From positions 1 to 46,962 of the IMG/VR virus record IMGVR_UViG_3300042540_000544: 46,962 nucleotides of DNA. One strand, written 5' to 3'. Of the stretch, positions 1 to 8,800 are shown piece by piece (position 1 is the first letter of the stretch; each line of letters opens with the position of its first letter). The DNA comes from a virus. Made by a program: the position numbers and the translations under genes. Below the pieces are notes generated by a model. The model was given only the letters and a program-made list of their open reading frames with translations. It made no database searches and was not told the DNA's origin.

Positions 1-31
1 CGTTGCCTGTTCGATGTTGGTATTGTAGCCA

Positions 32-679
32 TTATTTACATTCTTCTTCAGTCGCGAAGGTACAAAATTCGTCGAGACTTTTGTATATTTTCGCGTACTT
101 AGAGGTAGGAAACTTATCACGCCACTCCATCTTGACCCGCGCCCACTCTGGACCCGTCCGTACAGGTTGCGCCCGCTTCTCTTCCTTGGCGCCTGAAAAG
201 ATAAATTCGATCACGGATTTCTTGCTAGGACGACCGCCGTTCTTGCGTTTGTTCTCTATCAAAATCTTTACTTCGTCGAGCTTTTCGTGGTTCGCTTCTT
301 CGAGCAGTTCCACCAGTTGACGAAGAGATACACAAGAATCGAGCTTGCCACGGGTTATCGTAACCTTTTCGCGAACGACTGGATCGCTGTCCAAGAATTT
401 GATATCAAACCCAAGTTCGCGCATAGCGAAGGTAAGGGCGAGAATGTCGGCCTTGATTTGCGCCGTTCCCCGGTTGGGAACCGAGGGGTAAATTGCGGAA
501 TGTGTTTCTGTACGCCTGTCATTTTCTATTAGTATCGTGGTGTTGCTTATGGCGTATTCTCCAGCACCCCTGTCCACAAATACGCTTGCACCTGGGAACT
601 TGTCCTTGAGTTCGCTAATTAGCAATCTATATTCGTTTAATTCGTGCGGGGTCGGGTCCGCTAGTTTCAATTCAATCAT
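32..679 (-). CDS. hypothetical protein of about 215 aa
   Basis: I do not recognise this protein. It is a mixed alpha/beta, charged protein. The middle (RTETHSAIYPSVPNRGTAQ) is followed by an RGKLDSCVSLRQ stretch, then a basic segment (ENKRKNGGRPSKKS) that could touch nucleic acid, and a C-terminal region with conserved-looking aromatic and basic residues (TGPEWARVKMEWR). I chose the ATG at 679 (MIELKLADPTP) because it follows an A-rich stretch; a GTG at 742 would add 21 hydrophobic residues that look unlike a domain. It stands alone on the minus strand, left of the virion operon, and may have its own promoter (771-801). Function unknown; it could be regulatory. Confidence 0.7.
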   Translation of the reverse strand: MIELKLADPTPHELNEYRLLISELKDKFPGASVFVDRGAGEYAISNTTILIENDRRTETHSAIYPSVPNRGTAQIKADILALTFAMRELGFDIKFLDSDPVVREKVTITRGKLDSCVSLRQLVELLEEANHEKLDEVKILIENKRKNGGRPSKKSVIEFIFSGAKEEKRAQPVRTGPEWARVKMEWRDKFPTSKYAKIYKSLDEFCTFATEEECK

Positions 680-770
680 AATTTCGTTTTGTGCTGCAAA
701 TATAAAAGAAATCCCCAGACCGTTGTCCAGGGAAACCAACACATAAACACTAGTATTACCAAAACCGGGG

Positions 771-801
771 CGAATTTATATCCCTGCATTCTATTTTGCA
801 A
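771..801 (-). promoter_or_regulatory. possible Bacteroidota-type promoter for the 32-679 gene
   Basis: On the minus strand TTG (complement of 799-801) is followed after 20 nt by TAAATTCG (complement of 771-778), one mismatch from TAnnTTTG. It points at the 32-679 gene. The stretch overlaps the palindrome at 798-811, so both directions could share one regulator. The mismatch in the -7 box keeps confidence low. Confidence 0.4.
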
Positions 802-811
802 ATTAATTTGC
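798..811. promoter_or_regulatory. 14-bp perfect palindrome, candidate operator
   Basis: GCAAATTAATTTGC is its own reverse complement and contains the -33 TTG (808-810) of the rightward promoter. A longer version with the same arms (GCAAATTAA, 2 nt, TTAATTTGC) lies at 41256-41275, directly upstream of another promoter. A shared position next to -33 boxes suggests a repressor or activator site. Confidence 0.45.
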
Positions 812-837
812 ATTAATTAAGAAATGTCATATATTTG
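808..837 (+). promoter_or_regulatory. Bacteroidota-type promoter of a short transcript
   Basis: TTG at 808-810, a 19-nt spacer, then a consensus TATATTTG at 830-837. The start site would be near 843-844. No plus-strand gene follows; a terminator comes about 40-70 nt later, so the product is probably a small RNA. Confidence 0.75.
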
Positions 838-843
838 CCTCGC

Positions 844-916
844 AAGTTCGCGCACACCAAGTGCAGTCGGGAGACGAGAACTTTGAGGGCGGGCTGATCA
901 CCGCCCTCTGTGTTTT
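844..916 (+). ncRNA. candidate small structured RNA, about 73 nt
   Basis: The transcript between the promoter at 808-837 and the terminator at 885-916 folds on inspection. AAGTTC (844-849) pairs with GAACTT (878-883), enclosing two small hairpins, GCAC/GTGC and TCG/CGA (loop GGAGA), a three-way-junction-like shape. The terminator hairpin follows directly. There is no credible ORF on this strand. It resembles no RNA family I can name. The structure is seen in the sequence; expression is inferred. Confidence 0.55.
885..916 (+). terminator. rho-independent terminator of the small RNA
   Basis: GAGGGCGG (885-892), 8-nt loop, CCGCCCTC (901-908), then TGTGTTTT. A perfect 8-bp GC-rich stem with a modest T tract. 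It lies opposite the 3' end of the minus-strand virion operon. Confidence 0.7.
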
Positions 917-946
917 CAGAAGGTATACAATTACAGAAGGGAGAAA

Positions 947-1162
947 TTACTTGGTTGAGCGCTTTGTCTTGGACTTCTTGTAGTGCCCGTAAAGAACGAC
1001 GACAGAGACTGTACAAGCCAGTAATAGAGACGAAATACGGAAGGCCCATTCAGCCTGTTCCTGCCAAGACAACACCGCGGCAAATGTTGTTAATAAAACT
1101 GAACCAATTCCATCTGCGTATCCGTCCCCTGTCATCTCTGTGTGATTTATATCATGGTGCAT
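947..1162 (-). CDS. small membrane protein, candidate holin (71 aa)
   Basis: The protein has a weakly hydrophobic or amphipathic stretch (GIGSVLLTTFAAVLSW), a charged turn (QEQAEW), a strong transmembrane segment (ISSLLLACTVSVVVLYG) and a basic tail (HYKKSKTKRSTK). Length, one or two membrane segments and the basic C-terminus fit a phage holin. It is the last gene of the minus-strand virion block, 20 nt after the 1391-aa protein. A TATATTTG box (complement of 1171-1178) lies just upstream but has no TTG at the right distance. No endolysin was recognised nearby, so the lysis role rests on topology and position. Curiously DGIGSVLLTT nearly repeats DGVGSVLLTT of the SSB-like protein. Confidence 0.6.
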   Translation of the reverse strand: MHHDINHTEMTGDGYADGIGSVLLTTFAAVLSWQEQAEWAFRISSLLLACTVSVVVLYGHYKKSKTKRSTK

Positions 1163-1182
1163 TGCGCTTACAAATATAGTTG

Positions 1183-4100
1183 CTACTTGGTTTCGATTCC
1201 GTATTTTTTTCGTAATTGCGTCACAATTTCTTCTCTTTTGTTGTAAACCGCTTGGCGCATTTCCTTTTCGCTCATAGATTTTAAAACCAATTTTCGCATT
1301 TCCTTATTGAATTCCTCGCGGATATCTTCGATTGCCTCTTGTCTGTAATCATCTAGGCGTTCAACCTTCTTTTCTTCTGATTCTCTTTCTATCTTCGACT
1401 TGTTTTTATCAATTAACTCAGCAGTTTTTTTGTCTATAACCAAGCTCAAAGACTGCTTGAAATCATCATCCATTTCGAAAACCTCTTTTTCGGAACCAAC
1501 CTTTATTTCAGTCCAGTCCTTCGCATTCCACCGGGTGTAAGGTTTCGGAAACCATTTCTCTTTGGTAAGATTATAGTACGGGCTATTTTCAACGTGGTTA
1601 GTTCCGTCCTTCCATACGTTTTCTGGAAGAAGGGCCTTGAGAACGGGATTAGATGGCTGGACATAAACAGGCTGACCAAAATGATCATATAATTTACCTC
1701 CATTAGTATCCATGAAAATGTCAGTAAAAAAGATGTCTGAAACAATATTATCTACGACACCCTTTCTTTTTTCTTTTTGAACACCCTTCCATGCCTGGTA
1801 ATCTTTTCTAAAATTTTCAAGTATAGTTGGAGACAAAGCTGTCTCAACACCATCTAAAAGCAGTATTTCTCCAGCCTCTAAATACTTACCCTCCCCGTAT
1901 CCTTGATATACCTTTTCTATAGCTCTTTTAGGGGCCGACATTTCACTTCCTGTAAGCTGCGATGCAATAAGTCCAACAACCTTATTGATACTCAAAGTAG
2001 TTTTGTCTTCCTTTCCAAACCGCACGTCGTTTGAGACCTCACCAAGTATTTTCCCAATTGAACCAGCACCAAAACCAAGAAGGGTAAGAGAAAAGTTTAG
2101 ACCAAATATAGTCACGCTATTAGGTTCTGCACCCTCCGCCTCCATTTCCGCCTTCTGTTTACCGTCATCAGCTGATCCGTAAAACTTAATCCATGCATTG
2201 GGATTTAAAGTGATCTCATCATCCTCATCGTCATAATCAAACATAGAAGCGACAAGACCAGCCCAGGCAGCTGTTACCGCAACATTTTTCAATATGCGTG
2301 TAATCTTTTCCTCGTTAGTCATGTCCTCTACCGTTGGTTTGCCGTCGATGTATCGAATCTTTTTACCATAGGCAATACCAGTAACGGCAGGCACAATCGG
2401 AAGGGCCTTGTAAGCATATTCAGTTGACACAATACTAAGTCGAGCAAAGCCCATAACCAGGTTTCCTATAATACGCAAACTAGCTACAGCCGCGCTATCA
2501 GAATCCTTTATGGTCATCTTACTTGTAAGGAAATTAAATATTGGTGCGCCAATCGCAGTTTCAGGTTTCTGAAGGAACAGTGACTTTTTAGCCTGGTGAG
2601 CCATTTCATCAACCACCTGCTTAGGCATGGTATTGTGAATTTTGTCACGAAGTCTTCTATTAGACCAACCCTTAGGCAGTGACTCACCCATGGCTATTCT
2701 GTCGGCAGCCTCTTTAGCAACCTCTTTTTTGAGGTTATTTATCTGTTCAGGGCCAACCTGTAAAAGCTCTTTTAATTGCTGATTCCAAGCAGCAGACCCC
2801 TTCTTCATTTTAATACCTGACTCTTTATTTATCAAGTCAAGATAATTCTCCGCCTCAACATAAGTGTAGATGTCCTGCAAGGTTCCCCCCATGATTATAT
2901 CCTGAGCGCTCATCATTACCATACTTATCTCAGAAAACGCTGGCATATACTTGCGCTTTCTTTTGCCCGCGCCCATCATGTGACTCGCTGTTTTCAATGC
3001 GGCCTGTGCCGCGTAGTATCCCTTTCTTCCACCCTTAGCCTTTATAATATCGTCAAGGATTTGAGCGTATTCTTTTTTAGTAACACGAACAACCGCTCCG
3101 TGAGCCTTTTCTTCTGGCCTTTCAAGGAGTGTGGTTTCACCAAATCTTGACTCAGGCTTTTGCCATTTCGCTACCACGGTGTCCCATCCCATTGTCGCTC
3201 CCTCGGAACTCATCTTTTTAGCAAATTTAATGGCTCTCATCATCCTGGCAGGATTGTACAGGAATGTAAACGCACCGTGCTGAATGCTTGATACTATGGC
3301 GCCGACACCTGAGGCCATAACCGCTGTCTTGAATACGTCGGAAAGAGCATTTATATAGAACTGCTCAGTAAACCAACGACCAATAAGTGCCGCCGTTGTT
3401 TCGTCGTACTCGCTAAGAATGTCATTGATGTATCTATTGATTTCCTGATACAGTTCTTCCCCTGGTTGCAACTGTTGAAGTCTGTTAAAATAATTCTTCA
3501 ACTTTGCAATGTCGGCCTGAGATATACCCTTGTAACCTAACGTCTTTAAAAGAGCGTCTTCAAACTGGGTGTCTGAAACCTGTCCCTTAGCAATAGCTTT
3601 GATGACACCCTTCTTCACGCTTTCAGAATCCTTAATTCCCTGCATGATAGTGTCAATCTTAGCCTTGTTCGCCTTCATCTTGTCGTTAACCCGACCCTCA
3701 ATCATAGGCTCTATTTCCGCCTGTAGTTGAGTGGCGTATGCAGGATCAACACCAAGATTGTTCACTAGAGTCTCGGCAAGCGTTTGTATTTCCGCATTTT
3801 GATTTGTGAAGTGTTCTGTCGCAATTCGAGCAATCTCTGCATTAAGCTCTTCTTTAGTCATTGATGAGGCAGCCGCCCTTCTCTCTACATTGCCTATTGG
3901 CATTTCAAGAAGATCAGAAACCAGAGCATCAATTTCGTTCTTGATTGCCATCTTGGTCGCAGCGTCTAACTTCTCGTTAGCGTCTACGTTTGCCTTGGCA
4001 ATATTCATGGCCTTGGTCACCATCGACTCAACTTGGGCCTTGTTATTTAGAATCGTCTTGAGCCTATCCTTTGCCTTCACCTTCTCGCCACGGCTCTTGG

Positions 4101-5358
4101 CCATGACGTATTCAGGGTCGTTCTGTAGAATCGTGTCGGACAACATCTTCAGGGCCTTGTCCTTGATGTTACTTGTGCCAGCAATACCCTCGAACGCCTT
4201 AGCCAAACGCTTGGTTGCGCTTGCCTCCTTGTTCTTCTTAATGTCTGTATCGAAAGAGGCCATGTTGTCGTCAACGATTTGATCTATCGCTGTACGTTCA
4301 CCGGGCAGTACGTCCTTGATTTGATTCCACACCTTGTTCTTAATCATCTTGGCCGAGTACGCACCCTCCTCGATGTATGAGCTAATAAGGTCCCTGATGT
4401 GTGGAGTTATCTCAGCTATAATTGAATTTGACAAGGCAAGTGGGCCTGGGGTCCTCTTCTTTGCCAGAATACCCTTGATTGCGTTTACACTAGCGGTTCT
4501 TTGAGCCTTAAACTCCGGCTTGACCGTTACAACGGTGGCCGTCTTCTTAACCTTTGGCATTGCAGCCGCAACAATAGCGGTTGCCTCGGCCTGGTTAAGT
4601 TTTGCTATCTCACGCAGTTGTGTAATGGCTTCTCCAATAGTCATTCCGCCTGACGTTACCTGATTCAAGAAGTTTTCTCTTGATTCGTCCTCTTCCATTA
4701 TTCTATTGGCCAACTGCTCCGGGGTTGATTGAGCTGATAATGCGGCAACGCCTTGACCAAACGTAGTTCCCGATGTGCCTTTGGTATCGTATATCTTCTT
4801 GGCCATCTTCTTATCTCCCTTTACATAGAAATAATTAGCGGCCTTAGCCATCATAACTTGATACTGATACAATAGCCCTGGGTTAGAATCCCATTCTTTT
4901 TGAGTCGTGTTGCCATAGGCTTCTAAAAGCTCATCAAATGTTTTATCCTCACCAGATTCGTACATTTCTCTTAATTGCTGAAACTTTTCTTCAGCTAGAA
5001 CCTGCATAGCCTTTTGGTCAACCGAAATATATTCCTCGGTTTCAATACCTCTTTGCTCGGCAAGTCTTTCCCCATATTTACGCTGTTTTAGGTCCCCATA
5101 AGCCTCGCCCAGTCTTGACTTCATAAAGTCAGACATCGTACTCTTCTTTTCTTTAGTCTGCTTCTTGGTGGTCTTAGGAGCCTCAGGAGCCTTGGTCTCA
5201 AATGGGCTTCCTGGAATTTTGTTTGCATTCAAAACCCCAGAGTCTACAAGCTCTTGAAACAAGCCATCTTGCAAGGCGGTCATGAACTCGGCATAGGTAT
5301 ACTCCTTTGCCTTTCCGTCCTTGGTTTTCTTAAAGGTTATTTTACAGGGATTAGCCAT
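1183..5358 (-). CDS. large internal virion / ejection protein (1391 aa)
   Basis: A very long, mostly alpha-helical, charged protein with hydrophobic segments near residues 667-700, 957-997, 1020-1040 and 1081-1104, and an acidic patch (DYDDEDDEIT) after the third. Helical proteins with membrane-active stretches, encoded late in a podoviral virion operon, are typically cargo proteins ejected with the DNA. The start overlaps the ferritin-like gene by 8 nt, implying coupled translation. The N-terminal 70 residues form a small domain plus a Lys/Thr/Pro linker (APKTTKKQTKEKK). The C-terminus is a charged coil. No catalytic motif was found. Role inferred from position, size and composition. Confidence 0.7.
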   Translation of the reverse strand: MANPCKITFKKTKDGKAKEYTYAEFMTALQDGLFQELVDSGVLNANKIPGSPFETKAPEAPKTTKKQTKEKKSTMSDFMKSRLGEAYGDLKQRKYGERLAEQRGIETEEYISVDQKAMQVLAEEKFQQLREMYESGEDKTFDELLEAYGNTTQKEWDSNPGLLYQYQVMMAKAANYFYVKGDKKMAKKIYDTKGTSGTTFGQGVAALSAQSTPEQLANRIMEEDESRENFLNQVTSGGMTIGEAITQLREIAKLNQAEATAIVAAAMPKVKKTATVVTVKPEFKAQRTASVNAIKGILAKKRTPGPLALSNSIIAEITPHIRDLISSYIEEGAYSAKMIKNKVWNQIKDVLPGERTAIDQIVDDNMASFDTDIKKNKEASATKRLAKAFEGIAGTSNIKDKALKMLSDTILQNDPEYVMAKSRGEKVKAKDRLKTILNNKAQVESMVTKAMNIAKANVDANEKLDAATKMAIKNEIDALVSDLLEMPIGNVERRAAASSMTKEELNAEIARIATEHFTNQNAEIQTLAETLVNNLGVDPAYATQLQAEIEPMIEGRVNDKMKANKAKIDTIMQGIKDSESVKKGVIKAIAKGQVSDTQFEDALLKTLGYKGISQADIAKLKNYFNRLQQLQPGEELYQEINRYINDILSEYDETTAALIGRWFTEQFYINALSDVFKTAVMASGVGAIVSSIQHGAFTFLYNPARMMRAIKFAKKMSSEGATMGWDTVVAKWQKPESRFGETTLLERPEEKAHGAVVRVTKKEYAQILDDIIKAKGGRKGYYAAQAALKTASHMMGAGKRKRKYMPAFSEISMVMMSAQDIIMGGTLQDIYTYVEAENYLDLINKESGIKMKKGSAAWNQQLKELLQVGPEQINNLKKEVAKEAADRIAMGESLPKGWSNRRLRDKIHNTMPKQVVDEMAHQAKKSLFLQKPETAIGAPIFNFLTSKMTIKDSDSAAVASLRIIGNLVMGFARLSIVSTEYAYKALPIVPAVTGIAYGKKIRYIDGKPTVEDMTNEEKITRILKNVAVTAAWAGLVASMFDYDDEDDEITLNPNAWIKFYGSADDGKQKAEMEAEGAEPNSVTIFGLNFSLTLLGFGAGSIGKILGEVSNDVRFGKEDKTTLSINKVVGLIASQLTGSEMSAPKRAIEKVYQGYGEGKYLEAGEILLLDGVETALSPTILENFRKDYQAWKGVQKEKRKGVVDNIVSDIFFTDIFMDTNGGKLYDHFGQPVYVQPSNPVLKALLPENVWKDGTNHVENSPYYNLTKEKWFPKPYTRWNAKDWTEIKVGSEKEVFEMDDDFKQSLSLVIDKKTAELIDKNKSKIERESEEKKVERLDDYRQEAIEDIREEFNKEMRKLVLKSMSEKEMRQAVYNKREEIVTQLRKKYGIETK

Positions 5359-5857
5359 TTACGGGGAATAACTTTTCTTCCAACAACAGTGCTTTGAATT
5401 TATCAGTACCCTCTACCCCTTCGAGCAGGTTAAGTTTGTCGCTGTACTCAGCAACAGACTTGTTCTGTATCAACCGCAGTGGTTGGAGAAAGTCAAACAC
5501 GCACAGGTCAATCTCGAAAAGTTTCTTCGACGTCTCCTCGTAAGCCTCGTACAAATCGTACTCGATCTTATAAGCCTCTTCCAAAACCTCCACAATACTA
5601 GAGAAATCTAGTTGTGGACGAGCTACTGTAGGAAGTTCCGGAATCACATTCCAGTCGGTGATGTAGTCCTCAATCTTCTTTGCGTGTTCAAGTTCATCCT
5701 GCGACTCGGCAGCAAAGAACTTGGCTGCTTGGAAAAAACCAACCCCCTGACACCAGTTGCTGGCGGCACGGTAAAAGTAAAATGCGTTGTACTCATCCTT
5801 CATTCGCGGGATGAGTAGGTCAACGGCTTTCTTATCGAGTTTATTAGGTGTCATCAT
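5351..5857 (-). CDS. ferritin-like diiron protein (168 aa)
   Basis: The four-helix ferritin pattern is visible: E22 in helix A (RMKDEYNAFYFYRAASNW), an ExxH pair E55/H58 in helix B (ESQDELEHAKKI), E99 in helix C (EEAYKIEYDLYEAYEE) and Q131 in helix D. Length matches bacterial ferritins, with an FtnA-like NWCQGVGFFQAAKFF segment. Such proteins oxidise Fe(II) and store iron or protect DNA. I chose ATG 5857, which overlaps the upstream stop as ATGA; a TTG at 5863 is less likely. It is wedged by overlaps between two giant ejection proteins, which suggests it is made with the virion proteins and perhaps packaged. The family call is fairly firm; the phage role is inference. Confidence 0.8.
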   Translation of the reverse strand: MMTPNKLDKKAVDLLIPRMKDEYNAFYFYRAASNWCQGVGFFQAAKFFAAESQDELEHAKKIEDYITDWNVIPELPTVARPQLDFSSIVEVLEEAYKIEYDLYEAYEETSKKLFEIDLCVFDFLQPLRLIQNKSVAEYSDKLNLLEGVEGTDKFKALLLEEKLFPVNG

Positions 5858-8800
5858 GGACAATTCTCTGTTTTAGTCAACAATCCCTGCTCCTGTAACT
5901 GCTTAGTTATCTTCGGGAAATTGTTGTAAATGTACGAAAGTTCAGGGTCAGTCTCCAAAATGTTCTTGATCTCTGCCTTGGCTTCTTTTCCACCCTTTTC
6001 CCAAAGATCAGCTACACGCTGGGCGTTGTTCTGTAGTTTAGGTTCACTCGCCGTAGCCCCGAACTCGTCTTGAAGGATTTCATTGAGCTGTTCCTTCTGG
6101 GCAGCACTCAAATCACCGTACCAGTCCTGGTTTGAGATGTTCTCGTCAACGGCCTGCTGTGGATCCATGCCCTCAGCGATCGCCGCTTCAACTGCGTCTA
6201 CCCCATCTTCTACAGCCTGTCTGATCTGGGCTGGAGTACGCTTAACTACAGATGGTTGACCTTGTTTTGGCTTGCCGATTAAATCTTCTACAGCCTTTAC
6301 AAGTTCGGGATTAGTGCCGTCTTCTTTGGCCTTGTGATAGGCTTCGGCAACTGATTTAAAAGTTTTAGGATTTTTTTCTGTTGTACCTTCTCTTACTAAT
6401 GCTAATATATTTCCTCTACTTAATTCTTTGGCAATAGTTAATCTATGATGACCATCTACAACCACATACATTCCATCGCTACCTTTTTCAACTATAATTG
6501 GCTCTCTTTTAGCCGTATCAAATCCTTCTTTAATCATATTAAGCTGCTCGGTTTGATACCCATCTTCATTATCCCATTCCCAATGTTCTCTACTTAAAGC
6601 CGGAACGCCCTTTTCTATTTTACCTTTTCCGCTTGAAAAAGAATAATTTAAATCAGTAGCCGACACAGGTATTGTTTCTAATGTATAATTACCATTTGAT
6701 GGAGTAGCAGCACTTTCGGGCAGCTGTTTATATACATTGTTAACCTCAAATGTGTCCCCTATTTTATGTCTTGTCCATTCTTTTAATGGTTCGTCATTCT
6801 TTACTACATCTTTGCTCAAACCCTTCAACGCCTTAGCTGTCTCCTCTACGGATGCCAAGGCTGGAGTACGCTTCATCATTGATGGCTGTCCCTTGCCTCC
6901 AACAATCTTTGGAAGTCTACCCTCAGACAAATCCTTGGCAATCTCAGCAAGCTCTTGGGCCGTGAATTTGCGTGGGTTCTTGCCATCCGATCCGGTCTTG
7001 ATGTTCTCAAACGTATCAAGGTCAAACAGTGATTCCTGTCCAGACAATTCACCAAACTTCAAAGCCACATCACGGTACTCCCTTGGGATCACGATGTTCA
7101 AGTCGTAAGAAACCTCTGGACGGTCTGGGAACTTGTAAAGTCCAATTTTGAATATGTCGCTGGAAATGTTCTCCTCGTTATCCTTTAAGAAGTCAAACAA
7201 GCCCTCGGCAGTAACCTCATCCTGGGCCACGTTCAATGAACCGGCAGGAACCACAAGACCTCCGTCCTCGTAGGTTGTACCATCGAGGTTGAGCGTTGCC
7301 CCGTCCTCAGATATTGCAGCCTTGATGCGGTCGATCGTCTCCCCTACATTGCCTGCGAATTCTTTAGGTGTTCTTGGGATGCCTTGGGATGGTTGGCCAG
7401 TTGGCTTTGTTTCCACTTTAGCAAGCCCCATACCTCTTTGAGCCAATCCAGCACGGCTTACATCACCAAATCTTTCGCCTTCTTTTACTTTCTCAGTGCT
7501 TTTAGCGGCTACAAACGCATCGTTATAGAACGGTCTGTCTTTAAGTATGTGAAGAATAGGTTTGCTTCCATCTTCAGTAACTATATGCCAAGGATAAGAC
7601 TCGTGCTTGCCGATAAACTCAGGTTTTACTTTTGAGGACGTTTCTATTACAGCGTATACGTGAGAATTAGGGATGTCTCTAAGCATTCTTTCGCTAGTCG
7701 CATACGCAACTGAATCAAGAATACTCGCTTTAGAAAACGTAGTCATTTTCCTTTTAGCGCCAATAGATTCAGCGATTTCCGCTATAGCTTCCTTAGACAA
7801 TACATTTTGATTGGCTATGGCATCAATTACATCACGAACGAAATCACCTCTTCTTTCAAAAGATGAATTAGACACGTTCATAAATTTATCCTGAATATCC
7901 TTGTGGATAGATTTAGCATCGTTTCTTCCGTCGAAATTGATACCGTACTTCTTTCCAGCAATGTTTAGCGCTTTTCTAAAAGCACTTAGCGGAATCAAGC
8001 CATCATCCGCCAATATCTCCATAACCCCCATAAGGGCCTTAGCTCCTTTTACACTCGTTAGATTCTTGCTTGAATCTCCTTTTACTAAAACCAATCGACC
8101 TTTACCATCAGTTGATTTTTGTAATGATTCATTTATCAAAGAAGCCAATTGAGAAGCACTTGATTTTTTACCAGAAGCCCATACATCATTGTATAGCAAA
8201 ACAAAGTAAACACCACCTTCACCCTTCACGAGATCTTTTCCTCTGAACTTTATTTCTCCAGTTGAAAAATTATCCGGATTATGAATAACAACAGTTTCTC
8301 CGTTTATATCATCTAAACTTGCATTATGAACTACACGCCCTTCTTCTACTAATTTAGCGAAGTCTTCAGAGTCTTCCAAAAACTTCATTTCAAATCTGGC
8401 TTGAGAGCTTGTGTTTGAAAAAACAGAGTTTGTATCAGTTAAAGATATCTTGTTTTGGAATTCTTTTACATTCTTCTTCCCTACAACATCGCTAATCTTA
8501 CCGCCCTCATTCAACATTTTGTTGATCTGCTCAGCCAAACGCTTCACCTCAACTCGTGGAGAATTTGTAAGGATAGGTCTCAATCCAAACGCCTTAGCTA
8601 TATCGTTCATGAATTCGATGAACTTCTCGCGGAACGAAGGTTTGAACGTGTTGATGTCAATATCGCCAGTAGCTACACGAGCCATAGTCTCAACAACCGT
8701 TTCATCTTCAATACTCTCAGGACCTCTTCTTTGATACTCTTCAGAAGCAGCAATGTCGGCAGCAGCCTTAGCCACTGCGTTATTTCTTGCTGCCTCCGAC

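Noticed and set aside
697-704. TATATTTG boxes without partner (complement of 697-704, 1171-1178; plus 39217-39224; also 29653-29660 as TAAATTTG)
   Set aside because: No TTG lies 18-21 nt upstream of these boxes, so they were not listed as promoters, although weak promoters remain possible.
813-1049. Minus-strand ORF of 78 aa over the small RNA region
   Set aside because: It overlaps the holin-like gene in another frame, crosses the terminator stem and has no natural composition.
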